Part shown: positions 1 through 11,097 of the stretch, piece after piece
How positions within the stretch are numbered: position 1 is the stretch's first letter
How the letters are laid out: every line of letters starts with the position of its first letter
Assembly: GCA_027596075.1 (NCBI GenBank)
Contig: JADGJC010000060.1
Coordinates: 104,177 to 168,176, forward strand
DNA from: Rhizophlyctis rosea
Lineage: Eukaryota; Chytridiomycota; Chytridiomycetes; Rhizophlyctidales; Rhizophlyctidaceae
DNA: 64,000 bases
Direction: 5' to 3'
Made by a program: the position numbers and the translations under genes
The notes under the pieces: generated by a model
The model's input: only the letters and a program-made list of their open reading frames with translations
What the model was told of the DNA's origin: nothing
The model's database searches: none

Positions 1-13
1 ACAAAATCCATAC

Positions 14-1094
14 CTGTAATCGAGACCGTAACACCTGATACGGATATGTGCATATGGTCGCAAAGATCTTCGAGAGGGATGCCATGGTTATGTATTCTAG
101 TGTTTCCTGGAATGATCCATACATCAGAAACCATGCAGATTCCAATTGCGCAATGAAACGAAAGTCTTGCAATCTGGATGCCACATACAATATCATTGAC
201 GCCTTTACTATCCGATCTCCAATGCTTCATCTCTTCGTAGGCCATGAATTGGAGGGCACCGTGTGATACGCCGAAAAGAGCGGGAACGATGCCCTTGTAG
301 TAGCCTTTTAGGCCTTCGTGTTGCCACAGACGTGTTAGGCCGTCTGATTGGAAGCCGGTGAGAATGCGGTAGGGACGAAATAGTTCTAATTTCCCATATT
401 GCGGCAATACCTCGAAGACTTTTGTATGCTCCGGGATCCGATGAACGAGTCGCGCACATGCGGGTTTTGATTACCCAGAAGGGGTTTGTGCAGGCGGCTG
501 TTAGTGCGCCTAGATGGGGTCATATTGGTGTCAGTCCCCTGTGGCACGATTCGTACCAAACCTATCATGGATGTAGACTGACCAGCCTCTGCTGAAGCAA
601 GTAGGTGTTGCCAAGGTTCCAGTCTACCCGCTTCGTTCTTTTCCATGTAATCCTTGATTCTTGCGTACCTACAGGACGCGGAAAGGTTGAGAAGTTTGTT
701 TACAAACGAACCGGCAGCCGAAAATAGCATCCAAGATTCAAAAGACCGCTTACCACCAAAAGTACAACCCCCAAGACAAAGTCGCGCCGGCAAAGTTTGG
801 CGACACTCCTCTATATAGACCTCGCAAGCCGTCTTCTTTGTGGATGAGTTGGGCTATCTTTACGCTGCTCAAGCGGCGTTTACTTGAATCGACTGTGGGA
901 GTCAGTACAATGAGGTTTTACCAGGCGGTTCGAAGAAGTCGATATCAAACAATACCTTGTAGTTTAGTCTTTATCAAATCGAGCGGATGCAGGAGGACGG
1001 TGGATACCGCTCCTGCTAGAAACCCTGCCATTGCTTGGTCTACCGCGACCGTGCCGGTTATGGTTTTTGTGGTCTTATCTGACGATGCAGACAT
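14..1094 (-). CDS. FLX1: mitochondrial carrier, FAD/folate type (3' end beyond window)
   Basis: Member of the mitochondrial carrier family (SLC25), closest in wording to the SLC25A32/Flx1 branch that moves FAD or folate across the inner mitochondrial membrane. Six exons join in frame: 956-1094, 754-892, 583-668, 411-509, 189-343 and 14-106, with a donor at 13 that continues outside the window. The first signature [10 protein letters not shown] is in exon 1, [11 protein letters not shown] in exon 4 and [11 protein letters not shown] in exon 6, so all three carrier repeats are represented. The block [14 protein letters not shown] in exon 5 is typical of the folate/FAD branch. The start is the ATG at 1094. 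Two introns use the donor GTATTG. Substrate assignment is inference from family resemblance; only the last part of the protein is missing. Confidence 0.88.
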
Positions 1095-1716
1095 CTTCGA
1101 GTTAGACTTTGACGTGCAGTTGGGAGTAGTGGGTTGTTAGGGTGAGTGTGTTAGCAACGAAAGTCGTGCCTTGCTGGTAGATGACTTTTACGATGAGAGT
1201 AGGCGATGGAATCGTGCTTTAGTGCGAAACCGTGGGAAAATCGAATCGAGCGCAAATTGGTTGGGTCATTTGCGGCACAGTCATAGTTATGTGGCGTCAC
1301 TGCGACACCCGTCATCCCACTTCGGTGCCACCCATCCTGGCGAACTTCTGTCTTCAAAACTGCAACTTCCACACGCTCCCATTGTTTGGTGAACAGCAAC
1401 TTTATATTTGAAACACAATCTATTATCGAGCTGCGAAACATAGACCGGAATTTTCTCTTTCAGAGTAAGCTGCTCGTTATAAGACGCACGTGAGGCGAGG
1501 GAGTGACACAGTTCTGTATAGGTAAGAGTGGAAGGAGGCCAGGAAGGCCTGGGCCGCACTGTTCTCTCGCCTACCTTCCAGCAGGTGTCACACCAAAATG
1601 TCTGACGGTTGGACTGAACGTCTTCCCTCATATTCTGACAGCAACTCATCTGACGCTACTATCCTCACATACTGCCTGGTTTGCATTCGAATATACACCT
1701 CACACCACCACCTGTC
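1095..1716. promoter_or_regulatory. divergent intergenic region
   Basis: About 620 bases separate the carrier start (minus strand) from the next start on the plus strand, so this is a shared divergent promoter region. No coding frame in it could be supported; a 62-codon ATG frame beginning at 1598 is out of frame with the downstream gene and looks like an upstream ORF or chance. A CACGTG palindrome lies near 1486, the site expected for bHLH factors of the H-E-R class. Confidence 0.45.
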
Positions 1717-2694
1717 ATGGACATACCGGGCGGGCCATACTCCTCACCCATGGTCACCACACCTCAACGCCTTCGGCCCTCGCTAAAGCGACGCGCACCA
1801 TACGAAGACGACACACCCCCTCCCGCCGCACCGCCACCCTTCCCCACGTCCCACCCAGAATTCCAACACCACGCCATTGACGTCTCCGAAGACGAAGCGC
1901 ACAACCCGTCCTCCCGTCTCGCAGTCGCCGCAGGCCGCGAAAGAGAGCTAGACCATATGCGCATGGTACAACGGAACTTTAAGCGTATACGGATAGAAAG
2001 GCCTGACGGTTCGGAAGGTGGGGAGGCGTCCGGGTCCAATTTGCCGCGCAGTCCTGGACGACCGACTGTCAGTTTCGGTGAGGCGCAAGCCCAACAGATG
2101 GCGTGGAATCAGCACCAAGGGTTGATGGGTCAACCATCCATGTTGATGAACCAGTGGAACGGCGCGGGTGGGTCGATGGAGCCGATGGGTGCGGTGAATG
2201 GGCATGGTGGGAATGGGCGTAATGGCTTGGTTCCTGGTCATTGGAATGGGATGGGTGGAATGAACGGTCCAGGGAACGAGATGGCGCAGAGTCATTACAA
2301 TACGCCAAGTCATCATAGTTGGAATGGTGCCGTTAAGGGAACAATGGGAATGAACGGTTTTCCAAACGGCGTCGATGGAATACCAGACCCCACGATGTTA
2401 GGCGCATACCAATCCGCATACACCCACCAACAACCCGCCCTCCACGCCCCAATCCGCATCTCAACCCGCACAAACTCCTTCTCCTCCTCCTCTCCCTCCC
2501 TCCCTTCCCTCGCCTCCTCAACGCCCACCTCCCTAATCGACCTATCCGCGTCACCGCCATACGACCACCAAAAACCGGAAATGGAAGAACAGGAGGAAGC
2601 GGCCGTGCAGTCTCGATACAGCGCGTTCAACCAGTTGCTGTTTCAGGCGCATCGGGCGAGGCAGGTTAGGGGTGGGGTGGAGGGGGAGGGGTAG
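1717..2694 (+). CDS. disordered nuclear-type protein with C-terminal LLxxAHxxR helix
   Basis: A 325-residue protein rich in Pro, Ser, Gly, Asn and Met. The start is the ATG at 1717, which has G at -3 and G at +4; the longer open frame begins at a TTG. Near the N-terminus a basic patch (LKRRAPYEDD) looks like a nuclear localisation signal, and NFKRIRIERP is a second basic block. The middle (about residues 130-215) is Met/Gly/Asn-rich low complexity. The C-terminal segment YSAFNQLLFQAHRARQ is a lone amphipathic helix. That layout, N-terminal NLS plus C-terminal helix of the type YxxxNxLLxxxHxxR, resembles small VCP/Cdc48 nuclear cofactors (FAM104/VCF1), but this is weak and could be coincidence. 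No catalytic domain was recognised. Confidence 0.6.
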   Translation: MDIPGGPYSSPMVTTPQRLRPSLKRRAPYEDDTPPPAAPPPFPTSHPEFQHHAIDVSEDEAHNPSSRLAVAAGRERELDHMRMVQRNFKRIRIERPDGSEGGEASGSNLPRSPGRPTVSFGEAQAQQMAWNQHQGLMGQPSMLMNQWNGAGGSMEPMGAVNGHGGNGRNGLVPGHWNGMGGMNGPGNEMAQSHYNTPSHHSWNGAVKGTMGMNGFPNGVDGIPDPTMLGAYQSAYTHQQPALHAPIRISTRTNSFSSSSPSLPSLASSTPTSLIDLSASPPYDHQKPEMEEQEEAAVQSRYSAFNQLLFQAHRARQVRGGVEGEG

Positions 2695-3031
2695 GTTTGG
2701 GGAAGGTGAATTTGATGGGGGAGTGGAGGGAGGACAGGTAGATTGGTGGTAGATGTGTGTTGGTATACCCCGTTTTTCTTTTCTAATGGCAAGTGCTGGA
2801 GCACGATGGATCGAAATTTGGCTGCACTGTGTGGAGAGTCGTTCACTTGAGTACGGATCTCCTTCTGACAGTTTATCAATGATAAGTAATCAGGCGCCTA
2901 CTTCGACTTACTCCACAAAAAAAGAAATGATCATAATTTAGGAAATACGAGAATATGTACAAACAAAACTCCAATCCTACAAGACAATACATGGACACAG
3001 ATGCCCCCAAAACCCCCCAAAACCACCCCAC

Positions 3032-5830
3032 CTATCTCGTCTTCTGCCTCTTCCCCTTCCCACCACCACCCAACGCCGACGCGCTCTTCCGCTTCACGGA
3101 ATCGACCAACTGTGACAGGTTGTTCCTCGCCACAGGGGGTTGTTCGACCTTCAAAAATGACAAAATCACAAGCTGCGGTGTGAGTTTGCGGCAAGGAGAT
3201 GTATGGAGAGGGAGTCGACGACTTTTGCATACCTTTGCGGACGTGCCACCGCCCGCGACCTCCTCACCAGCAGAAGAAGCCTTACTCCTCCGCACCTCCA
3301 AAATCTTCTTCATACCTTGTGTTCTCTTGAAACTAATTCACAGACAAAACCGCCAATCAGTAAACCACCATAACCCACCCCAAACCCGCAAAAAAACATA
3401 CTTAGGATTCGTAACATCAATCGCAAATTCACTCCCCTCAACCAACCCCCTAAACCTCTCGTCCCCTACATCGACTTCAAACCCGTCCTGCACCCCGCCC
3501 TCCCTCTCCTCCTTCTTCCCCCCCTTCTTCTTCTTGCCCTTCTTCCCCTTCTCAGCCTTAATGACCTCCTTCATGTCGAAGTGTCGACTATCCTGGTTAT
3601 CGTCCATAAAGAGGAGTTCGAGTTCCGCGCGGGACTTGAGGTCTTCGGCTGTAGGGGGTTTGTGTTTGGGGTTTTTGGTTTTGGTGGGTTTGGTGGCTGT
3701 GTTGGGTGGTGGGAGGTTAGTTTGGGGGAGGATGTTGAGGGAAAGAAAGGAAAGGGGATATGTTACCTTTCTTGGGCTTCTCCTCATACCCCTCGCCAAA
3801 ATCTGCATTGAAAAACGGATCATCATCCTCCCGCATATCGTCTGACGAATCTATAACACCAACACCCATAATCAGCAACTTGACTCCCCCACACCCATCC
3901 CTCCACACCCCCAAAACCAAACACCACAAAAACCCACCTCCCAAAACACTCCCCTCCTCTTCACCTTCCCCACTCTCCTCCCCACCCTTCCCCGCCTTCC
4001 TCTCCTTCCTCTTCTCCTTCCTCTTCCTCAAATACGCATCAAACACACTCTCCCCCCCCCTACTCTCCCTCTCCTTCTTCCTCTCCAAAGCCTTCGCGGC
4101 CTTCTCGCTCAACCCAGGCGCAAACGTAATCTCCAGTTCCTCCCCGTCTTTGAGTTTATCATCAAATACATCCCCTTCGTCAGCGTCTCCGTCGCCGGTT
4201 AGGCCGAGTAACTTGGCGCGTAGGTCGGCGGCGTCTTCCGCGTCGGAGTCTTCGTCGTCGGAAGAGGAGGAGGCGAGATAAGCTTTAAAGTCCATATCTT
4301 TCAGGTCTTCTTTTGTGAATTTCCTGCGGGTGAGTTTTGTGCGTTCGGTGTCGTCTTCGTCCCAGGTTAGTTTTACGTTCGAGTGTTGGAGGGCCTGTTG
4401 ATGGGTTTTTGTTAGATGAGACATGGTATATGAGAGGAAGGAGGAGGAAGCGTTTCGTACCAGAGTGACGAAATCTACGGGCTGGTAGGCTTGTGGTGCG
4501 TCGCTAGCTTCGTCGCTGCAAGATTGGATTCATGTGAATATTTCCATCCTCCCAAGCATAAATGAAAATGCCTTTCTTCTCATCCGATACCCCACATCAA
4601 AACAGGTAAACAAAACCTGACACAAAACCCACCTAGGCTCATCCTCAAACTCCATCCCCTCCGGAATATACCTCAAATCAAAAAAGTTCGCACTCTTCTC
4701 AAACTCCGCCCCATCACAACTCTTATACAACCCCCTCGCAGTCTCCACCGAATCGCACTCCACCACCGCATAATAATACTTCAATCTTTCTAACTGGTAT
4801 TTCCGCAGCTTGGTGTTATCAAAGTCGTCGCCGGAATCCGAGCGAATGAAGGGCTTATCTAAGTCGTCAGTGGAGGAGGAGGAGCCGAAGATGTCCTTTG
4901 GGGGACCTTCGCGGGCTTCTTGTTCCATGCGTTGTTTGCCGAATTCTGAGGGGTAGATTTTTATGGTGTGGATGCGGCCGGAGGGGGGGATAAAGCCTGA
5001 GAAGACTTTGTAGAGGTCTTTGGCCTGGGTGTTGGGAGTTAGGGATATTTTAACGCTTATAACTGGAGCTACATGACTGCTACATTGCGCGTTCGACGAC
5101 ATTTACCTTCACATGATCCCAATCCAAATTGACCACCGCAAACCGGCGTGTCTCCTCACCAGTGGGAACATTCTCCTCCGCATACGGACCAACGGTAATA
5201 CCGTCACCCACCGCCTCGTCCTCCGCATCAGAAAAATCATCCTCCTCCTCGTCCGAAGACTCAACCGTGACACCCCCTCGAGCCAAATCGTACCCAGCAA
5301 TCTGTTCCTCATCTTCGTCCTCGTCTTCCTCCTCCTCCCCCTCGTCAGAAGACTCGACGTTCCCTCTACCCCGAGCAAGATCTACAACTCCGCCTTCCTG
5401 CCCCTCGTCTTCCTCCTCCTCCGCCGACTCTCTAGAGTCAACTTCCTCATCCTCCTCAAGCTTATAAAACCTCTCCAACTCCTTCGCAGTAGTAGTCTTC
5501 TTCTTACGACCGTACTTATCGACCCGCGCTATTCACAAACAGAACAACTTTTGAGTCCACAATTCGAAACTCCAAGTCATGCACGAATCCAAACAGAACC
5601 AAACAAAAACCACACATCAACCTACGAGCAGCAACACCAGACCCAAACTCATCGCTCTTCAACATAGAAGCGAAACGCTGGTCGATTTTCAGCTTGTTCG
5701 CGTCCTTCTTTGGGCGGGCGAAACGCGGGTCTTGGTGGACTCGGGCGAACCGCGGGTCTGAGACGGCGGCGGCGGGAGCGCCTCCTGCGAGCGGCTTTTT
5801 GGGTTTCTTTTTGTCGCTTTTTGGCGGCAT
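3032..5830 (-). CDS. ESF1: pre-rRNA processing protein ESF1
   Basis: Nucleolar ESF1 acts in 18S rRNA maturation within the small-subunit processome. The start is the ATG at 5830 (MPPKSDKKKPKK). The protein is assembled from about seven exons. It shows the N-terminal block with the repeated DPRFARVHQDPRFARPKKD; a long acidic region; the conserved RRFAVVNLDWDHVK; an RNA-recognition-like region (4530-5100); and the segment LRKYQLERLKYYYAVVECDS. A Lys/Asp/Glu-rich middle with a predicted coiled coil follows, then the NUC153-type end (SRHFDMKEVIKAEK, FAIDVTNPK) and NNLSQLVDSVKRKS near the C-terminus. Introns are short and several are T-poor on this strand, so exact borders at 3180-3235 and 3840-3950 are uncertain. 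It is divergent from the mL41 gene, pairing cytosolic and mitochondrial ribosome genes. Confidence 0.88.
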
Positions 5831-6248
5831 GGTTGGTTGTGTTGGGCGTGGGAACGGGGAACTGTCTGGGATTTAATGAGGAGGAGAGGAAGGTTAGTCG
5901 GTGGCAGGCAGAGAATTGACAGTCCAAAGTTGGAGGTGTACCTTGTCAGCAGACTAAATATCAAGTTCGGAACAATATGCTATGGTGTTTATGGCCAAGT
6001 AGGTTCACGACACTAGTCGACCTCGAAACCTTTACAGCATTAACCAGTTGTCGAAATGGAAGTGTCCTGACCACCCCAGCTGCAACCCATATTTTTGGAT
6101 ACTCATCTTCAAAGTGTGCCTGGCTTTGTGTGACTCATCCCATGTCACTCAACCTGTTTCCCCAATCCATTTGTTTACTTCATCTCCTTCACAGGGTTCA
6201 CCTCCATCTGCGCAATTCCCATTAGCACCCAAAAATAGCCTGCACACA
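5831..6248. promoter_or_regulatory. bidirectional promoter region ESF1 / mL41
   Basis: A 418-base region between two divergent ATGs. No TATA box or coding frame stands out. Its placement suggests shared control of ESF1 and the mitochondrial ribosomal gene (inference). Confidence 0.4.
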
Positions 6249-7204
6249 ATGGGTATGCTCGACGTCGTAACTGGACTATGCAGAGGAGCAACGCGGAGAC
6301 GGAGACTGACGGCCAAGATGGGGAATAAGGATTATTACAAAGGTACTGCCCGCCCACTTGCTGTCTGCTAGTCTGGCGGTCTTTGTTTATGCAGTCTCTC
6401 TGATCCCGCAACTTTCCGCACTCATCAGGAAACAACGTCGGTTCCCACGGTCACTTTATGTCGAACGGTATGTTCTTCATACTTCCAGCATGGGCGTTAT
6501 CGTTGGTTGCACCTCCAAATTTGACTAAACGTACTTTATGCGTCCTCAACAGGCAAATTCGTTATCGACCAACATAAACTGCGGAAGTGGGCAGTACCCG
6601 ACCTAACAGACTTCAAGGTGAATATCACTTCATTGGTCCCAACCCTGTTGTCATTTTGAGCAGCACAACATCAACCACATAATATGCGCGGGGGGGAAGG
6701 AGAGCAAAAATGTCGGGGATCCTTGCTGGGAAAGAGGCAAATTGTGTTGTGAAGACGGAAAGAGGACTTGACGGAGGTGTTGTGAAAACTAAGCAACACA
6801 CGGCCGTCCGCCACCAGTTGAAAATCCTTCTGGAAGAGAACTGGGGTGCATGTAGATGGTGGAAAGAGTTGAGACATATCGGACACCACCCACAATCACC
6901 CTTCCAGACCCCCATCTAAACCTCCCTCCGCCAGCTCCACCCCTACGTCGCCCCCGACGCCGAAAACATCCTAAACGAACGCACCCACACCTTCCCCCAC
7001 TACTTCTCCAACGACCACGCAGACGTCTCCGACCTCGACCCCGCCATCCTCGATCGCTGCTCCAGCGAAGCCGAACTCGCCTACGCCCGCCTAAAAGCCA
7101 GCCTAAAACTGGACGACGAGTACGTTGCCCAACAAAGGGATATCAGAAGGATCGAGACGGAGTGGGGGAATAGTAAGGGGTGGAGGGGGACGGGGCAGCA
7201 GTAG
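6249..7204 (+). CDS. MRPL27: mitochondrial large-subunit ribosomal protein mL41
   Basis: mL41 (yeast MRPL27) is a mitochondrion-specific protein of the large ribosomal subunit. Four exons (6249-6342, 6429-6467, 6553-6617, 6935-7204) give 155 residues and all phases agree. Conserved family blocks are visible: the N-terminal LCRGATRRRRLTAKMGNKD, the glycine-rich GNNVGSHGHF, LRKWAVPDLTDFK (family consensus VPDLTxFK) and HPYVAPDAE directly after it. The N-terminus is basic with Arg and no acidic residues beyond Asp5, suitable for mitochondrial import. A second ATG at 6255 would remove only two residues. Identification is firm from motif order; position of the third intron rests on restoring DFK-LHPYV. 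Confidence 0.9.
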
Positions 7205-7499
7205 GGGGTTGGGTTGTGGGTTCAGGGGTGGTGAGGGGAGGTTTGGATGGAGCATGTATATAGGGTTTTTGTGGATGGTTGAGGGGCTATTTTTAATGGT
7301 AGTTTATTTATGTCTTCTCTTGAGTAGTCTTCTGAGTGGCATCTTCTGACCGTACAGCGGTGTTCAGTGTCACAAAGTGTGCGCACAATGTACGAGAACG
7401 CATACAGAATACTCAAATCCACAGTATGCGGCTGCACAACCTAAAACGGCTTATGACAAGACATTACAAAACCCACCCAACATTCCAAAATGTCCGCTA

Positions 7500-9633
7500 T
7501 CACCCAACCCCACCACCCCCCAAACTCCCCACACTCCCCTCCCTCCCCCCCTCAACCCCAACCTCCCCCTCAACACCATGCACATCCTCCAAATGCCTCC
7601 GAACCTTCCCAACCCGATCAAACTCCCTCCCCTCACACAGCGGACACACAAAAACTTTCCTCTTCTTTCCCCGTCCATCAACAAAAGCTCTAAGTCGTAT
7701 TACAAGGTCCGGCGAGGCGGGAGGGGAGGAGGTGGTGTTGTTAGTTAGGGTGGCGGTGGGCGACGCACCGCGAATTCTTTCAGAAAGGCGTCTCCGCTTC
7801 TTCCTGACGGGCGTCACACCCCCTCCACCACCACCACCCTCTCCCTCCCCATTCTCCTCATCATCATCTCCCACATCACTCCTCCCCCTCCCCCCACACC
7901 CCTCCCAATGCCTGCCCAAATTCCCCCTCCTCAAAAACCCCCTCCCACAAACCGGACACCTCTTCATCCCGCGTCCAGCCGGAAACTTACACGTCTTCCG
8001 ATGCCTATTCAGTGCCGCGCTCGACTGGTATACCGCGTTACACCCGACGTTTCTACAAGGCCAGCGTTTATCGGGTGTTGGTGGTCGCAGAAATTGCGGC
8101 TCATTCGGTGGTGGTGGTGAGTGGGTAGAGTCTTCGATTAGGATGTTTACGTTGGGTATGTGGGATAAGGGGAAACCTAATGTCGAGGTGGACTCGTCTT
8201 CATTGAGGAAGTGGTACATTCTACGTTTTGTGTTTGATATGACACTGGGACGCGATTCAAGCATTAGTATGATTCGACTTTCCACAACACAAGCACCATC
8301 CCTGGAAGAAAAACCACTCACTTATAAGGAACATCCGATAAGGCCGCAACACCCATAAGCGTCTCCCACCCCACGACCTCCCTCTTCCGACTTGCCCTCG
8401 CCGACCGAGATTCCCGTACTTCATGGAGATCGACGATGCGGTCTAAGATGGTATCGAGGCGGGAGACGGCTTCGTCGGCTAGAAGAGAGGATGGGAGGGA
8501 GGTTGATTGTGTGGGGAGGGAGGCGGATGTTGGTGAGCTGGGAGCGGCAAAAGTGAGGGATTTGTTGAAACGTAGAAAAGCTAAAAACGTCGTGTGGGAT
8601 TTGACAAACTTACGAAGAGAACGAGCTAGTGTCCGTTCGACATTGTTTAGCCAAAATTTCCAGTTGCCGTACAAGTTCCAACAGTGGTTCGGATTCTGGT
8701 GAGGCGGGTTCGGTTTCGTCAAGAGGATTGAAGAAGCCCTGACTGTCGGGGTCAGCAATGCAAATGAGAAAAGCACGGTGATGCAACAATTGCGGTCTCA
8801 CCTTTTTGATTGGGTTATCTGAAGCGTCTTCTTCGTCGCTCCCGTCCGTCCCGTCCGAGACTACGTCGACATACTTGGGAATTCTGGAATGCGGACGATC
8901 AGCGGGATGAATGGCACAGGACTAACGGGTCAGATTCATGACTTACCGTGGCATCATATCGGCCGGTAACGGCCAATGGGTCCACCTACAGAAACTGGGT
9001 CAATATCGTCAGCCCCAACAATGGGATCACGGCCAAAGCTGAACCCACCTTTCATCAACCCGCTCCGCAACACCCCAAACCTTCCCCGCCGCAATCCTCA
9101 CCGTAGCATCAAACGACTCATTCACAACATGAGCCGTAACACTCCTCCACCTAGCAACTTCATCATTCCTCTCCCTCGCCTCCCTGACCTTCGAGCTCCT
9201 CCCCTTCCTCACCCCACCCAAATCACCCTGCTCCTCAAACAGCGCCTCCTGCGCCCGTTCCAACTCCCCAGCAGGATCTACGCCGCCCTTTGCTATTAAA
9301 AAGATACTCCGGAACTCCTCCTCGTCGGCGGAGGAGCCGCCTTCTGTGAGGGCATCGTCGAAACTTTGGGTGTCGAGGTGGAGGGGGATGTAGGATGTTG
9401 TCAGGAAGGTGCGGCTGGTGTCTGGGGAGGATGGGGCGATGGATGGGGCTATGGAGGGAGTGTCGGTGTCGGAGGTTGGGGGTTGTTGTGCTGAGGGTTC
9501 GTATTCTGAGTCGGAGTCGAAGGAGAGGTAGGGGTTGCTGGTGGGAAGTTGGGTTAGGACGGTGCTGTGCGAAGGCAGTTCCCGCGTGGCAAAAAGTGTG
9601 TTGTTCCTGGCCTCCGCCTCCCTACCTAGCCAT
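7500..9633 (-). CDS. C2H2 zinc-finger protein with 8-nt first exon
   Basis: Unrecognised protein with C-terminal zinc fingers. The best start is ATGGCTAG at 9626-9633, an 8-nucleotide exon spliced (donor GTAGGG, acceptor ending CACAG) to 9564, giving MASTVLTQLPTSNPYLSF. Later joins restore WTHWPLPADMMPR, IPKYVDVVSDG, GFFNPLDETEP and the block ending LSDVPYK. The last exon holds a finger with CRNVGC..H-RKTC, a second with CPVCGRGF..H-EGC, and a third CPLCEGREF..HLEDVH, separated by low-complexity Gly/Glu and a basic VRKKRRRLSERIR. The spacing Cx2Cx12Hx3C in two fingers is the C2HC variant, with Cys replacing the last His. It is likely nuclear and DNA-binding (inference). The N-terminal 300 residues matched nothing I recognise. 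Confidence 0.7.
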
Positions 9634-10083
9634 TCTGTATGTGACCTATGGTGTCCGAGTTCAGTCTAATACGGTCATGGTGGTGTACTATTTGCTGTTT
9701 GCGATGACTGCTAAAAATCAATCTATGGGAAAGAGGGCTGGTGTGAAAATGGACTATTATCACGGGTCGAATCACTGATGAATGACATGTATGCGCCACT
9801 TCACCCAAGCCACAATCGTTATGCATTTGTGTCCAACTTCGGAACTTGTCGTATTTTTAGACCGCGTCCTGAACACTTCCACTTCGCAAGACGGCATAGA
9901 TCACCCAGAGCAATAACTGACTTACATTTGCACATAACACTACTGGCATAGGTGAGTGAGGAATTTTCTTTATTCTCTTCTCTTGCGCAGACCCACTCTG
10001 GTCCCTCTTTCGCTCATAAATTTGGTCGCCAGATCGTTCACTCTCCACCGATTCCAACCCCACCCCGCCCACCCCCCATAAAA
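9634..10083. promoter_or_regulatory. divergent intergenic region
   Basis: About 450 bases between the zinc-finger gene (minus) and bL32m (plus). No supported coding frame; a pyrimidine-rich stretch (9965-10010) precedes the bL32m start. Nothing else was seen. Confidence 0.35.
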
Positions 10084-10559
10084 ATGGCAACAACACAACG
10101 ACTAGCATCACTACTACCACCCCTCACCTCCCGCGCTCTCTCCCCGTCCCTCCCCAACATCACCCTCCCCGCCACAAAATCCGCCCTCGGCACCGCAGTA
10201 GGAGCAGCCCTTGGCTGGCTCTCCGGAATCCTCTGGGCGGTCCCAAAGAAGAAGCCCTCATATAGAGTTCGGGTAAGACGCATTCCCACTACCCCTGACC
10301 CTCATGAACCCCAACCATCCGCACTCGCTAACCCCACATCACCTCCCAACAGAGAATCCGCCACAACGTCCAATGGGCAAAATGGTTCCGCCCCGCCAAA
10401 AGTATCCGAACCTGTCCAATCTGCACATCCCCCGTATACGCAAACAACCTCTGTTACACATGCATAGGCAAGCTCGTCAAGCGCCAGTTGCCGAAACTGA
10501 GTGAGAAGGAGGAGAAACGGATTAAGGATAAGAAGAAGCAGTTGGGGCAGATTGAATAG
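10084..10559 (+). CDS. MRPL32: mitochondrial large-subunit ribosomal protein bL32m
   Basis: bL32m is a zinc-binding protein of the mitochondrial large subunit; in yeast its presequence is removed by the m-AAA protease before ribosome assembly. Two exons (10084-10272 and 10353-10559) give 131 residues. After a Ser/Thr/Leu-rich N-terminus comes a hydrophobic stretch (GTAVGAALGWLSGILW), then the hallmark VPKKKPSYRVR, which joins across the intron to RIRHNVQWAKWFR. A four-Cys zinc ribbon follows: CPIC, then CYTC thirteen residues later. The C-terminus is a charged helix. The hydrophobic segment before VPKKK is longer than I expect for a simple presequence and may be a membrane-associated processing signal. 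Confidence 0.88.
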
Positions 10560-11097
10560 TTTGATGGTTGATTTTTTTGTTTATATAGTTCTTTATTGTT
10601 TATGGTTTAATTTATATGAGGTGTTAGAGGAAAGAGTTGGTTGTTGGGCATTTGATCGACCTTTGGTGGACGGGCTTCGGTTGTGGGACGAACTACAGGG
10701 ACGGAACCATAGCAAAAAACCGGGGCGGAATGATGAATTTATTTGATTTATTTGATGGTGTCTGCAGAGCTGACGATTGTTAACACTATTCTCGTGCTGC
10801 TAAAATTGCACGAAATTCTAGTCAGTGCTCCTGACGTTAGTCAGCCAAAACAAATAGTCAGTCCAAAGTGCCAATGTAAAGGAACAATTTGAGAAAAATC
10901 TCTTTTTCCAACCGCATTTCTTTATTGAGTCAAAAATAAAATACAGATACATGCAGATGTTCTACATACAGTTGCATCGAACAATTTTCCCAACCACCAT
11001 CTTCCTACATACCAACCAAAAGCCCTTAAAGATCACCTCTAAAATCCCCGCCCTCAAGCACCACCCTCCATAACCCCTCCACCTACGGACCACCACC
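10560..11097. other. convergent 3' intergenic region
   Basis: Lies between the 3' ends of bL32m (plus) and the reductase (minus). T-rich after 10560 and A-rich towards 10960, as expected for two convergent 3' untranslated regions. No gene seen. Confidence 0.4.

Noticed and set aside
1598..1786. 62-codon ATG frame upstream of the disordered protein
   Set aside because: Different frame from the downstream gene and no splice that joins them; could be an upstream ORF but unsupported.
2955..3845. 296-codon plus-strand open frame, non-ATG start region
   Set aside because: Lies opposite the 3' exons of ESF1, whose conserved blocks are on the minus strand.
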